From contig OZ244871.1 in assembly GCA_965221105.1 (NCBI GenBank), positions 496,001 through 560,000 of the forward strand: a DNA stretch of 64,000 bases. Direction: 5' to 3'. The notes below the pieces were generated by a model. That model saw nothing but the letters and a program-made list of their open reading frames with translations, did no database searches and was not told the origin of the DNA. The translations under genes were made by a program, and so were the position numbers. Positions 15,657-25,154 of the stretch are shown piece by piece; position 1 is the first letter of the stretch, and each line of letters starts with the position of its first letter. Source of the stretch: GM7GCV1 sp965221105. Its GTDB lineage: Bacteria; Pseudomonadota; Gammaproteobacteria; Pseudomonadales; GM7GCV1.

Positions 15657-17978
15657 ATGTACAGGATCAGAAAGATGCTGACGAACGTTCGCATAATTAC
15701 TGGGTGGTTCGCTGCGCCCGACTGGACTCTCTCTCCCCAACCTAGACAGGGCGCAGCCAGGAAGTGGCTGCTTGCAGGACTTGCGGCAGTTGTTGCGTCT
15801 GGTTTAATTGACGCAAGTGCCCTGGCGCAGTCGCAAAGTGACGTATCCGGCGGGCTCGCCATTGAAGAGATCATCGTCACGGCCAGCAAGCGCGAGGAAA
15901 ACCTGCAGGATGTGTCTGTTTCCATCACCGCCTTCAGCAGCGATGACATCAGCGCACTGGGGTTTGACAACGGTCTGGACATCAGCGACCAGGTACCCAA
16001 CTTCACCGTGCAGTCCCTGTTCGGGCCTTCGGGGCCACCATTTTTGAATATTCGGGGCGTTTCAACTGTCGCCTTTACCGTAGTCAACGAGACAGCAGCC
16101 GCTACCTATGTCGATGACGTGTATCAGGGCAGTATTTCTGCGGTCACCGGGCAGCTGTTCGATGTCGAGCGCGTTGAAGTGCTTCGCGGCCCCCAAGGGA
16201 CAATCTTTGGCCGCAACACGACCGCCGGGCTCGTTCACTATGTGTCGCGCAAGCCGACGGAAGCGCTCGATGGCTATGTGTCACTGCAGCTGGGCGAGAA
16301 CGAGCAGGTCATTGTTGAAACGGCGGTGAGCAACACGCTGACCGAAGGGGTCCGTGGACGAATCGCCTACAAACAGCACCGCGACGATGGTCTCCAGAAG
16401 AACACCAACCCGGCGTTCAACAACGCGAGAGCCGGCGTCACCGATGTGCGCTCGGCCCGAGGCACACTGCAGTTCGATATCGGCGATGCCTGGATGGCGG
16501 AAGTCAGCACACACTGGGCGGAGTCCGACTCGACCTTGCCGGGCTATCGTTTCGCAGGGCTGTTCGACGAAACCCTGACGCCCGGCGTGCCCTGCAGTGT
16601 CAGCGACTTTCTCAATGACCGCTGCTTCAACGGTGCCGGGGGCAGTGACTTCGACCCGGACCCCAAAGAGACCTATTCGGTATTTGATGGCAGTGACAAC
16701 ACCTATGATGCTTACGGCGGCTACCTAAGGTTCACTGGCGACCTCGGCTTCGCCAACTTTCTATCGACCACCGCCTATGAAACGTTCGATAGTCTGACTG
16801 TTCAGGACTACAATATCATTGAAATGGCATCGGTTCGTCGCACCGCTCCATTTGATATTGAACACGAACAAGTCACGCAGGAATTCCGCCTTGACGGCAG
16901 CACCGACTCGTTTGACTGGCTAGCTGGCTTCTTCTACTACAGCGATAAAAAAGCTATCGGCTTGGATTTTGTCTTCGCCCCAGATTCACCTGCTTCCCTG
17001 GGCTACAGAACCGCAACAGAAACCGATTCCTACGCATTGTTTGGAGAAATTGACTTCGGTCTCACTGACGACTTACGACTCATAGCCGGCGGCAGGGTAA
17101 CTCAGGAAGATCGGGAGTTAACTCGATATGATGGCGGTGGCGGTGGCGAATTTGAACCAATAGACGAATTTGATCTTATCGACGATGTCGACGAAACAGA
17201 GTTCACTTGGAGGTTTGCTGCTGAGTATCAGTCAGTAGATGATCAACTGTACTACGCTCAAATTTCCAAAGGGTTCAAAAGTGGCTCCTATAATTCTTCG
17301 ATAAACCCTACCCTTCAAGGTGTCCTAAACACCGGTCCGGCTGATTCAGAAACCGTCATCAACTACGAACTCGGTGCTAAAACCGAGTGGCTGAACAGCC
17401 GGCTGCGTCTGAATGCCGCTGTCTTCTATCAGGACTTCAACGATATACAACAGACGATCTCCACTGATGAACTGAGTCAGGTGTTCAGTAACGCAGGCAC
17501 TGTCACGATGCACGGCATTGAGCTGGATCTTGCCTATCTACCCACCGAATGGATGCAAATCAGCTTTGGCGCCGCGACACTTGAATCTGATATCGATTCC
17601 AATTCTGATCTTCTTGATGGTAAAGAGCTGGGTGCCCCGGATTACAATCTCAATGGCGTCGTCCGCATCTTCCAGGATCTGGGTTCTCATGGGCGCCTGA
17701 CGTATCAACTCGATGGTCGCTATCAGGATGATACCTTCCTGTTTCCCGACAATAACCCCTATGAGTTCCAGGAGGCCTATGGCATCTGGAATGCACGATT
17801 AATCTGGAATTCGGCTAACGAAATTTATTCCATCACAGGATTTGTCGAAAATGCCGGGGATGAGGAGTATGTCACTTATGCCCTGCAGTCAACGCCAGCG
17901 AACATCAACTCGTTCGGGTTCAGAACCAACGGCCTGCCGCGGCTGTGGGGTGTGAAGCTGGCGATGACATTGCAGTAG
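15657..17978 (+). CDS. TonB-dependent outer membrane receptor (773 aa)
   Basis: An active outer-membrane transporter powered by TonB. A signal-like segment (WLLAGLAAVVASGLIDASAL, cleavage near ALAQ) precedes the TonB box EEIIVTASKRE. The plug domain includes VSVSITAFSSDDI and the conserved VEVLRGPQGTIFGRNTTAG. The barrel runs to the C-terminus with the terminal aromatic strand close to LWGVKLAMTLQ. It has no STN signalling domain. It is a paralogue of the receptor at 40870-43692. Downstream lie a dead SDR and an MFS transporter; FecI/FecR remnants lie upstream, so its own regulators appear lost. The exact substrate is unknown. The start may be ATG 15657 or 15675. Confidence 0.92.
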   Translation: MYRIRKMLTNVRIITGWFAAPDWTLSPQPRQGAARKWLLAGLAAVVASGLIDASALAQSQSDVSGGLAIEEIIVTASKREENLQDVSVSITAFSSDDISALGFDNGLDISDQVPNFTVQSLFGPSGPPFLNIRGVSTVAFTVVNETAAATYVDDVYQGSISAVTGQLFDVERVEVLRGPQGTIFGRNTTAGLVHYVSRKPTEALDGYVSLQLGENEQVIVETAVSNTLTEGVRGRIAYKQHRDDGLQKNTNPAFNNARAGVTDVRSARGTLQFDIGDAWMAEVSTHWAESDSTLPGYRFAGLFDETLTPGVPCSVSDFLNDRCFNGAGGSDFDPDPKETYSVFDGSDNTYDAYGGYLRFTGDLGFANFLSTTAYETFDSLTVQDYNIIEMASVRRTAPFDIEHEQVTQEFRLDGSTDSFDWLAGFFYYSDKKAIGLDFVFAPDSPASLGYRTATETDSYALFGEIDFGLTDDLRLIAGGRVTQEDRELTRYDGGGGGEFEPIDEFDLIDDVDETEFTWRFAAEYQSVDDQLYYAQISKGFKSGSYNSSINPTLQGVLNTGPADSETVINYELGAKTEWLNSRLRLNAAVFYQDFNDIQQTISTDELSQVFSNAGTVTMHGIELDLAYLPTEWMQISFGAATLESDIDSNSDLLDGKELGAPDYNLNGVVRIFQDLGSHGRLTYQLDGRYQDDTFLFPDNNPYEFQEAYGIWNARLIWNSANEIYSITGFVENAGDEEYVTYALQSTPANINSFGFRTNGLPRLWGVKLAMTLQ

Positions 17979-17989
17979 ATTAGGGGGCT

Positions 17990-18851
17990 GTGAACGGAGA
18001 AAAGGACAACAAGCCTAAGAGCATACTTGTGACCGGCGCGTCATCAGGTATCGCCAGGGATATTGCGCAATACCTTCACAAGAAGGGGTACAAGGTAATC
18101 GCCGCAGCCCGTCGCTTGAATAGAATGGCTCCGCTGAAAGTTCAAGGCATTTATACCGTGAAGATGGATGGGGCAATTCTGCATCGATTGACACGGCGCT
18201 GGCAGACATTCGTAGTCATGTTGGAGAGATTGATGTCCCTGTCAATACCGCTGGCGTGATGTCTATGGTGCCAGCAGAACTTGCGGATATGGATGAAATC
18301 AAGCACCTCTTCAACATCAACTTGTTCAGCGTCATCAAATTGACCCAGAAATACTTGCCCCATAGGCGCGCACAGGGCTGGGCCGCGCATTGAATGTCGC
18401 TTCCACCGGTGGCATCAGAGCCGTGCCTTTTAACAACGTCTATGCGTCTTAAAAGTTTGCCCTCGAAGGGTGGACGCGCTGCCTGAAACAGGAAGGCAGA
18501 TAATATGGTATTGAGGTCGCTGTCATTCGCCCCGGCCCCATCAAAAGCGACATTTTTGAGGGAAGCTTCGTCAGCGAAAAGGAGTATGCCTGGACGGGAC
18601 CCTGCAAGGAGGATTTTACCCGCGTGATGAATACGTCAAGCGAACTGATGAGTGAGAATAGCCTAGAGCGGGTGTGTATTTCAGAGATTGTGTACGAAGC
18701 CATTACCTCTGATTCACTCAAGGTTGGCTATATCGGACCGCAAGAACTCGAAGATAGCATACAACACGAGATCCAGAGCCTGACGGACGACGAGCGTGAC
18801 CGCCGGGCCGCTGAACGCTGGGACTTGTGCGGCATCAAAGAATCAATCTAG
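17990..18851 (+). pseudogene. Short-chain dehydrogenase/reductase with stops and frameshift
   Basis: The Rossmann start is clear (ILVTGASSGIARDIAQYL, GKVI-like VIAAARR), followed after a frameshift near 18170 by SHVGEIDVPVNTAGVMSM and LFSVIKLTQKYLP. After another frame change the catalytic Y-x-x-x-K motif reads YAS-stop-KFALEGW: a TAA sits inside the active site motif. A second stop follows EGR. The C-terminal third (GIEVAVIRPGPIKSDIF to the TAG at 18849) is open. Between receptor and transporter it would have acted on the imported compound; it is now inactive. Confidence 0.8.
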
Positions 18852-20206
18852 TGCTCCGTCAAGCTGACATTGCCGGATCAGCGCCGAACTACCCAAAGCC
18901 CGGCTATGCCTGGTTTGTTGTTGCCGTATTAATGATCGCCTACCTGCTGGCGTTAGTCGATCGAATTATTCTCACGTTGCTGGTTGCCCCGATTCAGGAA
19001 GATATGGGGCTCAGCGATACCCAAATAAGCCTGCTGCACGGCATGGCTTTTGCGTTGTTCTACACCTTGCTCGGCTTTCCTCTCGGCCGACTGGTCGATC
19101 GGTTGAATCGTGTCAATATCATTGCCTGGGGCGTCGCTGTCTGGAGTTTGATGACGGCATTGTGCGGTGTTGCGAAGAATTTCACTCATTTATTTTTAGC
19201 TCGTATCGGTGTAGGTGTTGGCGAAGCAGCGTTAAGTCCAGCTGCCTATTCGCTGATATCTGATTATTTTCCGCCTGACAAGCGATCGCGAGCCTTGAGC
19301 GTTTATGTTGCTGGCTCTCAGCTGGGCATTGGTATTTCTTTCCTGCTTGGCGGCCTCCTCATCAGTGCGGTCAGCATATTGCCCGATCTCGATTTGCCGA
19401 TACTGGGCAAAATACACTCATGGCAACTGGTGTTCTTTATTGTTGGCCTTCCTGGCTTGCTTTTTCTCCTCATCCTCAAGCTGGTGAAAGAGCCTGCGCG
19501 CCAGGGCAAGCTCGATAAAGCACAGCAAAACGCTGGCATTCCTTTAAGGGAGCTCGGCCAGTTTTTGACATTGAACAAGAGAACATTCATATCGATTTTT
19601 CTAAGCATCGGTTTTACCAATGCGACTCTTCAGGCACAGTTCCTATGGCTGCCGACCTTCCTTTATCGAACCTATGGCATGGAAGCGACCGATAGTGCTG
19701 GGATCATCGGTGCGATTTTCGCCATAGGAGGCGTCTCCGGAACTATCTTCGCTGGCTGGTTAGCCGATTACTGGCAAAGCCGGGACAAAGGTATCGCCAT
19801 TGTCATGTTGATTTTTGGCACGTGCGCTTTGGCCATTCTCCCAACAGCGCTTGCGCCGCTGATGCCGATAGCCACATGGGTGTTCATCGCTTTGGTGCCT
19901 GCGATCATTTGTTATTGTATTCCAACAGGTCTTGCAGTTTCGGCAATTCAGCAGGTGGTGCCGAATGAATTGCGGGGTCAGATATCAGCGCTCTATCTGT
20001 TCACCATTAACGTTATCGGACTTACTATCGGCCCGACCGGTGTCGCTCTGCTCACCGACTATTACTTTCAAGACAGTGCGGATTTACGTTATTCGCTGGC
20101 AATCAGCACCACATGCTTTGCCCTGGGGGCGGCATTAGCCGCACTCTATGGGATTCAAGGCTATCGACACAGCCTAGAGCGAGCCAAGCAGTGGCACAGA
20201 GGCTGA
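18851..20206 (+). CDS. MFS transporter, spinster-like
   Basis: A major facilitator with 12 predicted spans. The first span contains the family pattern LLALVDRIILTLL and is followed by PIQEDMGLSDTQISLLHGMA and the loop GRLVDRLNRVNII, and RIGVGVGEAALSPAAYSLIS is the motif typical of this group. The frame is open from 18827; GTG at 18851 overlaps the last base of the SDR stop codon and is a natural coupled start, giving about 451 aa. It probably exports or imports the compound handled by the neighbouring receptor. Confidence 0.9.
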   Translation: MLRQADIAGSAPNYPKPGYAWFVVAVLMIAYLLALVDRIILTLLVAPIQEDMGLSDTQISLLHGMAFALFYTLLGFPLGRLVDRLNRVNIIAWGVAVWSLMTALCGVAKNFTHLFLARIGVGVGEAALSPAAYSLISDYFPPDKRSRALSVYVAGSQLGIGISFLLGGLLISAVSILPDLDLPILGKIHSWQLVFFIVGLPGLLFLLILKLVKEPARQGKLDKAQQNAGIPLRELGQFLTLNKRTFISIFLSIGFTNATLQAQFLWLPTFLYRTYGMEATDSAGIIGAIFAIGGVSGTIFAGWLADYWQSRDKGIAIVMLIFGTCALAILPTALAPLMPIATWVFIALVPAIICYCIPTGLAVSAIQQVVPNELRGQISALYLFTINVIGLTIGPTGVALLTDYYFQDSADLRYSLAISTTCFALGAALAALYGIQGYRHSLERAKQWHRG

Positions 20207-20234
20207 TCTGCGATGGCGTTGGTGGTGCGAGAGC

Positions 20235-20263
20235 TTGAAAAGCAATACAGCACCGACCAAAAT
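20235..20263 (+). promoter_or_regulatory. Predicted promoter of the winged-helix / nucleotidyltransferase pair
   Basis: TTGAAA at 20235-20240 and CAAAAT at 20258-20263 are separated by 17 nt. The palindrome begins directly after the -10, so the transcript would start within its left arm and the mRNA would carry nearly the full hairpin. Confidence 0.4.
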
Positions 20264-20326
20264 ATTATTAACATCAGGATGCATATTAACATTAGTAATG
20301 TTAATATGCATCCTGATGTTAATAAT
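20264..20326. repeat. Perfect 31-bp inverted repeat ending inside the start codon
   Basis: Bases 20264-20294 are the exact reverse complement of 20296-20326 with a single central G. The right arm ends on the T of the ATG that starts the winged-helix gene (20325-20327). All 31 pairs match. Such perfection over 62 bases is rare outside mobile-element ends or recent inverted duplication. It likely controls the operon as an operator and/or start-codon-masking hairpin. Confidence 0.9.
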
Positions 20327-21323
20327 GAACTGTGAAATGCTGGCAATGCATATCGCCACCGAGCTCCAGAGCTATCTCGAAGACACGCTCCACGAACCCG
20401 CAAGGGTTTCTGCGCTCCACGGCGCACCCAGCCTCCCTTCGTTTCTTTCTCGGATGTACAGCTTGCTTGAAGGTCAGGTAGCCGGACGGCGATGTATCTT
20501 CCTCGCGACCACAGACAGCACTTTCACACCGTCCGGGATTGCCAAGCATGTCGCCCTGGTCCGCCCCACTGTTGACGCGATCATCGTCTTCGTCGCTCCG
20601 TGGCTGAGCGCACACAACCGCTCGCGCCTCATCGGACAAGGAATTCCGTTCGTGGTGCCCGGCAAACAACTCTATATCCCTGACCTCGCGATGGACTTGC
20701 GTGAACGCTTCGGCACGCCGAAGCCGAGGCGCTCAGCCGGACTCTCGCCGGCGGCTCAAGCGCTATTGTTTCATCGTCTCCTGCGGCTCAACAAGACCGC
20801 AACAACCCCATCCCTCGCGGCGGCACAGCTGCACTACTCCGCGATGTCGATCAGCCGTGCGTTCGATGACCTGGTCGTTGCCGGACTTGCCCATACCGAA
20901 CGACACGGTAGGGAGCGACGCATCCGGTTCGAGGCCGAAGGAAGGCAACTGTTCGATGCCGCCCACGACCTGCTGCGCAGCCCGGTGCGCACCGAGAAGT
21001 TCATTCTGGACGTTCACGCTGCTCCGCCGTTGAAACTTGCAGGTGAGAGCGCGCTTGCCGAGTTGTCCAACCTATCCCCGCCCCCGCTGCCGACATTGGC
21101 GGTCGCGGCCAATGAATGGAGGATTTTCGCCCAGACCCATGAACTCGTAGAAACCGGCCGAGATCAGGCTTCCCACATCGTGGAAACCTGGTCATATGAC
21201 CCAGAAGCCTTATCTACGGAACAGACCGTGGATCCGCTCTCGCTCTACGCGCAGTTCCACGATCACCGCGATGAGCGCGTGTCCATGGCTGCGGAACGAT
21301 TATTGGACGAACTGCCGTGGTAA
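20325..21323 (+). CDS. Winged-helix partner of the AbiE-like nucleotidyltransferase
   Basis: A 332-aa protein (ATG at 20325, MNCEMLAMHIATELQSYLE). The middle carries a winged helix-turn-helix-like stretch (SLAAAQLHYSAMSISRAFDD, then LVVAGLAHTERHGRERRIRF, a MarR-like recognition helix and wing). The last codons overlap the nucleotidyltransferase start by 7 nt, the typical two-gene arrangement of AbiE-type toxin-antitoxin or phage-defence pairs in which the first protein represses the operon and antagonises the second. The long palindrome at its start codon is the natural candidate operator. Confidence 0.75.
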   Translation: MNCEMLAMHIATELQSYLEDTLHEPARVSALHGAPSLPSFLSRMYSLLEGQVAGRRCIFLATTDSTFTPSGIAKHVALVRPTVDAIIVFVAPWLSAHNRSRLIGQGIPFVVPGKQLYIPDLAMDLRERFGTPKPRRSAGLSPAAQALLFHRLLRLNKTATTPSLAAAQLHYSAMSISRAFDDLVVAGLAHTERHGRERRIRFEAEGRQLFDAAHDLLRSPVRTEKFILDVHAAPPLKLAGESALAELSNLSPPPLPTLAVAANEWRIFAQTHELVETGRDQASHIVETWSYDPEALSTEQTVDPLSLYAQFHDHRDERVSMAAERLLDELPW

Positions 21324-22087
21324 CCGGAATCGGCAAGTTTCGCGAATACTTCGCAGCCCACGAAGATCAATACGCAATCATCGGCGGTAGCGCTTGCGAT
21401 CTGCTGTTCGACGCTGCCGGCCTCGATTTCAGGGCGACCAAGGACATCGACATGGTGCTCTGCGTCGAGGTCGTGGATGTTGAATTCGGACGGGCCTTCC
21501 GCGCATTTCTGGAAGCGGGCGGATACCAAGCCCGCGAACGGAGTGACGGGCGCAGGGAATTCTATCGCTTCCATCGTCCGACCGACCCAAACTTCCCCTC
21601 AATGATCGAACTCTTTGCGCGGTGGCCGGTGGACCTTGATCTGCCTGAAAATGAAATCTACACGCGGATGCCGGTAGACCAGGACATAGTCAGCCTCTCG
21701 GCGATCCTGCTGGACGAAGACTATTTCAAGGCACTCCGGACCGCCAAACGCCAGCTCGACGGCGTCACGATCATCGACGAGACCCTACTCATACCCTTCA
21801 AGGCCCGTGCGGTTCTCGATCTCACCACTCGCTCCGAAGAGGGCGCAAACGTCAATCGAAAAGACATCAGGAAACATCGCAACGATGTCTTCCGGCTGGC
21901 ACAGCTTCTGCCTGAGGATGCAAAGATCGCACTGCCGGATCCCGTCCGCAGGGATCTTCGCACCTTCGTCGACCTGGTTCAGGCGGACCAGACTCTTGAC
22001 CCCAGTGCGTTTGACATTGCATTTACTCGGGACGAGGCAGCCGAATTTCTCCGCACGGTGTACCAGCTGACGGAGAAGCACAGGTGA
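21317..22087 (+). CDS. AbiEii-like nucleotidyltransferase, probable toxin
   Basis: A 256-aa protein starting with GTG at 21317. The nucleotidyltransferase fold signature is present: GGSACDLL (G-S) near residue 23 and RATKDIDMVL (D-x-D) about 20 residues later. The remainder (helical, FKARAVLDLTTRSEEG) matches AbiEii/AbiGii-type proteins, which modify tRNA or other targets with nucleotides and limit growth under phage attack. It is coupled to the upstream winged-helix gene. No third gene follows. Confidence 0.8.
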   Translation: MVTGIGKFREYFAAHEDQYAIIGGSACDLLFDAAGLDFRATKDIDMVLCVEVVDVEFGRAFRAFLEAGGYQARERSDGRREFYRFHRPTDPNFPSMIELFARWPVDLDLPENEIYTRMPVDQDIVSLSAILLDEDYFKALRTAKRQLDGVTIIDETLLIPFKARAVLDLTTRSEEGANVNRKDIRKHRNDVFRLAQLLPEDAKIALPDPVRRDLRTFVDLVQADQTLDPSAFDIAFTRDEAAEFLRTVYQLTEKHR

Positions 22088-22473
22088 CTCTCACAGGCAC
22101 CCAGAGGATGGCACTCTCATGCCAGCAGCACTCTGACGACTCTGGCTTGGGCAGCCCCAGAGGGCCCGAGACCATGTTCAATGATGCGACGGACGAGAAG
22201 TGATCGACCGTGGACGGTCAATCCTGCATTCTTATGGTTGTTCACTCGGAGCAGGCCCGGATAATTGGAGGTGCAATCCATCTCAATAGCCCAGAGCCCC
22301 GAATGAACAACCTGTTGAAAGATCACACTCGAGTATCCCAGCGTACCGGCAGCACCTGTGAGTTGTGTGTCTCCGTATGCCACTTCCCACCTGGTACCAG
22401 TACATGGAATATGATCGAGCACCGCATGTTCAGCCATGTCACCCAGAACTGGCGAGGCAGGTCCCTGGTGAGC
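22088..22473. other. Stretch with no assignable gene
   Basis: No plus-strand gene. A minus-strand frame (22117-22668) overlaps the P450 remnant antisense and has no recognisable motif. The P450 N-terminal half that should be here is absent. Confidence 0.35.
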
Positions 22474-23079
22474 CATGAGGTCATCGTCAACCTGATCGGT
22501 ATGCTGATGAACACTGAGGTCAATGGAGAACACCTCAGTGATGAGGAAGTGCGCTCTTTTCTGGTCAACATTGTCAGTGCCGGACTCGATACCACAAGCC
22601 GCCAGACCGCGATTCTGGTCACTCAACTGCTGGAACATCCGGAGCAGCTTGAACTGCTCCGGCAGCAACCGGAATTGCTCGATCAGGCAATATGGGAGTC
22701 GCTGCGCTGCTACCCCACAACGGGTACCTTTCCCCGTGTCGCCCGATCCGACACGGAAGTCGTGGGCATCGAGATACCGAAGGGCTCAAGAATATTTATC
22801 GCGATCTCTGCGGCAAACCACGACCCCAGCCGCTGGGAAAATCCGCTGGTCTTTGATATCACGCGCGAAAAGCAGCCAATCATGTCGTTTAACATGGGGT
22901 CGCACTCCTGCCTTGGTCAGAATCTTGCCCTGGCAGAAATCAGCATTGCGCTGCAGGGCCTGCTGGACAAACTGCCAAATCTCCGCAAGGACGAAGATCG
23001 CTGGCACAGCCTCAGGTGGTCCGGCTACTATTTCCGCTCTCCCACCCAGCTTCCCGTGAAGTGGGACATTCCGTCATGA
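22474..23079 (+). pseudogene. Cytochrome P450, C-terminal half only
   Basis: From about 22474 the frame encodes the second half of a bacterial P450: the I helix IVSAGLDTTSRQT with the acid-alcohol pair, the K helix ESLRCYP (E-x-x-R), and the heme-binding loop FNMGSHSCLGQNLALAE with the cysteine ligand. The open frame extends upstream to 22210, but those residues are not P450-like. The first 180-200 residues are missing, so it is a 5'-deleted pseudogene although the remaining half is undamaged. Confidence 0.8.
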
Positions 23080-23587
23080 GAATCTCTCAAAAGCTCCTGC
23101 CAACGGGCTTGGAGTTATCCAGTGGGCAGGGATGAATTGGCGACTGAAATCGTCGTCGCCAGATAGACCATCACTCTCGTCGGAACCAATCTGGAGAAAG
23201 CCCGTAACCAGATGGCTCTCGCAGGCACAGGCATCGCCTGAATGGCGGGTCGGGCAGCCTCCGCTGCTCTCCTCTTCGCCGGTGAGGCAGCGTATTGCAC
23301 CTTCCCTGTGCTGGACACTCACCGCTTCAGCAAAGCCGATCAGCCCAGTCAGTGGACGCACGATTGACAGCCGCATCAGGAACCTGTGTCGCACACTCAA
23401 TCGTACCGACTGCAGAGCAGACCTGACCCGGTCACTCCATGGGGCGGGCTGCACACCGGAATAGAGTTTTTTGGCATGGATACGCTTTTGCCGTTATTAT
23501 GGGGATGTCACGCAGGGGAGAGCTTGTGAAGCAACCATACTTCTAAAATCGCCGTACGTGACATCGGTATTGAATCGGAGGCACACA
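23080..23587. other. Stretch with no assignable gene
   Basis: A minus-strand frame begins MRLSIVRPLTGLIGFAEAVS and is cysteine-containing, but no family, signal or ribosome binding site supports it. The last 30 bases contain the ribosome binding site of the next gene. Confidence 0.3.
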
Positions 23588-24220
23588 ATGACAGAACTAT
23601 TCGACATTATCATTCGTTGGCTACACCTGGTATTCGGTATTACCTGGATCGGTATGCTTTATTACTTCAACTTTGTGCAGGGTGGATACTTCAAGCAGGC
23701 TACCCCTGAGGGTCTGGCGGATGCCAAGGCGAAACTGGCTCCGAGTGCACTCTGGTGGTTCCGCTGGGGCGCGATGCTCACCTTCCTCACCGGCCTTCTT
23801 CTGCTTGAATTTGTGTGGCGCAACAACTTTTTCAACGATTTCATCGTCGTCGGCGCGCTTATGGGCACACTGATGTTCCTGAATGTCTGGCTGGTTATCT
23901 GGCCAAATCAGAAGATCGCTTTGGGCATGGTCGAGGGTGATGGGCCAGCCGCAGCAGGGAAGGCGCTGCTCGCATCTCGCACCAACACCCTGTTCTCCGG
24001 CCCTATGGCCTTTGGCATGCTGGCTGGGGCTCACTATCCAGGTCAGGGCTACGGCACTGGTGTGGGCGGGGCAGATTTGTGGATTGCCATTGCCGTTGTT
24101 GCCGTCCTGGAGGTCAATGCACTGGCGGGCAAACAGGGGCCTCTCACCACAGTAAAGGGTGTGATCTGCAGCAGCTTTGCGCTCACTGCGGCAATGATCG
24201 CTCTACTGGTTCTGCTTTAA
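23588..24220 (+). CDS. PuuD-like integral membrane protein (urate oxidase N-domain type)
   Basis: A 210-aa protein with about six membrane spans. The start WLHLVFGITWIGMLYYFNFV and later WRWGAM-like FRWGAMLTFLTGLLL, with WLVIWPNQKIALG, match the Urate_ox_N/PuuD membrane domain. The cytochrome c domain of full PuuD is absent, as in many short members found outside purine gene clusters, so urate oxidation should not be assumed. ATG at 23588 has GGAGG 7 nt upstream; the longer frame from 23471 is not conserved. A terminator follows. Confidence 0.8.
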   Translation: MTELFDIIIRWLHLVFGITWIGMLYYFNFVQGGYFKQATPEGLADAKAKLAPSALWWFRWGAMLTFLTGLLLLEFVWRNNFFNDFIVVGALMGTLMFLNVWLVIWPNQKIALGMVEGDGPAAAGKALLASRTNTLFSGPMAFGMLAGAHYPGQGYGTGVGGADLWIAIAVVAVLEVNALAGKQGPLTTVKGVICSSFALTAAMIALLVLL

Positions 24221-24241
24221 GCAGGAGCTCGTCGACGGATG

Positions 24242-24262
24242 GGAGGTGGCATGGCCACCTCC
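24242..24262 (+). terminator. Hairpin terminator after the PuuD-like gene
   Basis: GGAGGTGGC pairs with GCCACCTCC around a 3-nt loop, 21 nt after the stop codon. The tail TTCTGTCC is only weakly T-rich. Confidence 0.55.
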
Positions 24263-24337
24263 TTCTGTCCGGGATATCCGATCCGGAATTTCACACACCT
24301 GGTAAGTACACATCGACCATGTTCGACAAAATCGAAT

Positions 24338-24589
24338 TCATAAAACGTAACTACTCGCACCCTTCTCCTGCTTGATCATGTCGGCGGCGGTGCCGTTGAG
24401 GGCGATCTGGATGGCGGTCAGCGGGTTGTAGCCCTGGTTGGCCATGGACTGGAGATAGCTGGAGATTCGGCAGTGCGGGCAGGTCGTGATCTCGGCCTCG
24501 ACCGTCAACTCGCGGGTCTCGGCGCTCATCGCGCCGTCCGCACACAGCGCCTCGAAGCGCGCTGTGTGCGCGTCGAACTCCGAGCACAA
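24338..24589 (-). other. Possible small protein fragment with a CPHC motif
   Basis: An 83-codon frame contains TCPHCRISSYLQSMANQGYN and ends in TAA. It has higher GC than its surroundings and a protein-like end, so it may be a piece of an inserted gene. No ribosome binding site and no family. Confidence 0.3.
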
Positions 24590-24690
24590 CGACGCCGTGT
24601 TGACCGTCGCCTTGGAACCACACTATGCGGTGCCCATGACCCTGTGTGATCATGAAACGCACACACCAGAGAACCTCTTTCATATGGAGT

Positions 24691-24714
24691 CAAGGGTGGG
24701 GGTGAGTAGTTACC
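24691..24714. repeat. REP-like element, left copy
   Basis: CAAGGGTGGGGGTGAGTAGT, then TACC. It matches in inverted orientation 20 of 21 bases (one 3-nt gap) of 26142-26162. The inner part folds as GGTGA-GTAG-TTACC. Confidence 0.4.
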
Positions 24715-24747
24715 ATAAAACCTTTCTGTGACCCAGGCTTTATGGGG

Positions 24748-25131
24748 CCTATCTGATTATCCTTCAGTACCGGTGGAGACAAAAATCCATTCAAATATTT
24801 CGATCCGGATTTTACCTCGGCGACCGCCCGCAACGGCTGGTATTGTCACGGCAGTCCCTTTATTGGCATGCACAGCTGTTGGGAGAATGTCTTTTCTCAT
24901 GGAGGGCAGGATCTGAAGCCGGAGACCTATTGTGTCGATGTGCACGAAATTATTGATGCCGGCCCGGATACACTCATAGTGCTGGCACACTACACTGGCG
25001 ATTCAGTGCGCTCGGGCGGACACCACAGAATCCAGGTGGCCCATGTCTGGACCTTCAAAAACGGGCGCATCAAGGAATTTCGGCAATACACTGACACCTA
25101 CCATATGCAGCACTTTGACGAGATCGCGTAA
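24748..25131 (+). pseudogene. SnoaL/NTF2-like domain protein lacking its N-terminus
   Basis: After an in-frame TGA the frame reads GGDKNPFKYFDPDFTS, then WYCHGSPFIGMHSCWENVFS and IQVAHVWTFKNGRIKEFRQY, the C-terminal half of a SnoaL-like polyketide-cyclase fold (cone-shaped alpha+beta, often in limonene or steroid hydratases). The first helix and strand and a valid start are missing; the first ATG at 24868 would begin inside the fold. It is therefore a 5'-truncated gene. Confidence 0.55.
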
Positions 25132-25154
25132 TTGTATGGTCTGGATGTGCTCCC

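Noticed and set aside
22117..22668. Minus-strand frame of 184 codons overlapping the P450 remnant
   Set aside because: Its 5' half is antisense to the conserved P450 helices; the 3' half has no motif or start signal. It could be a fragment but cannot be supported.
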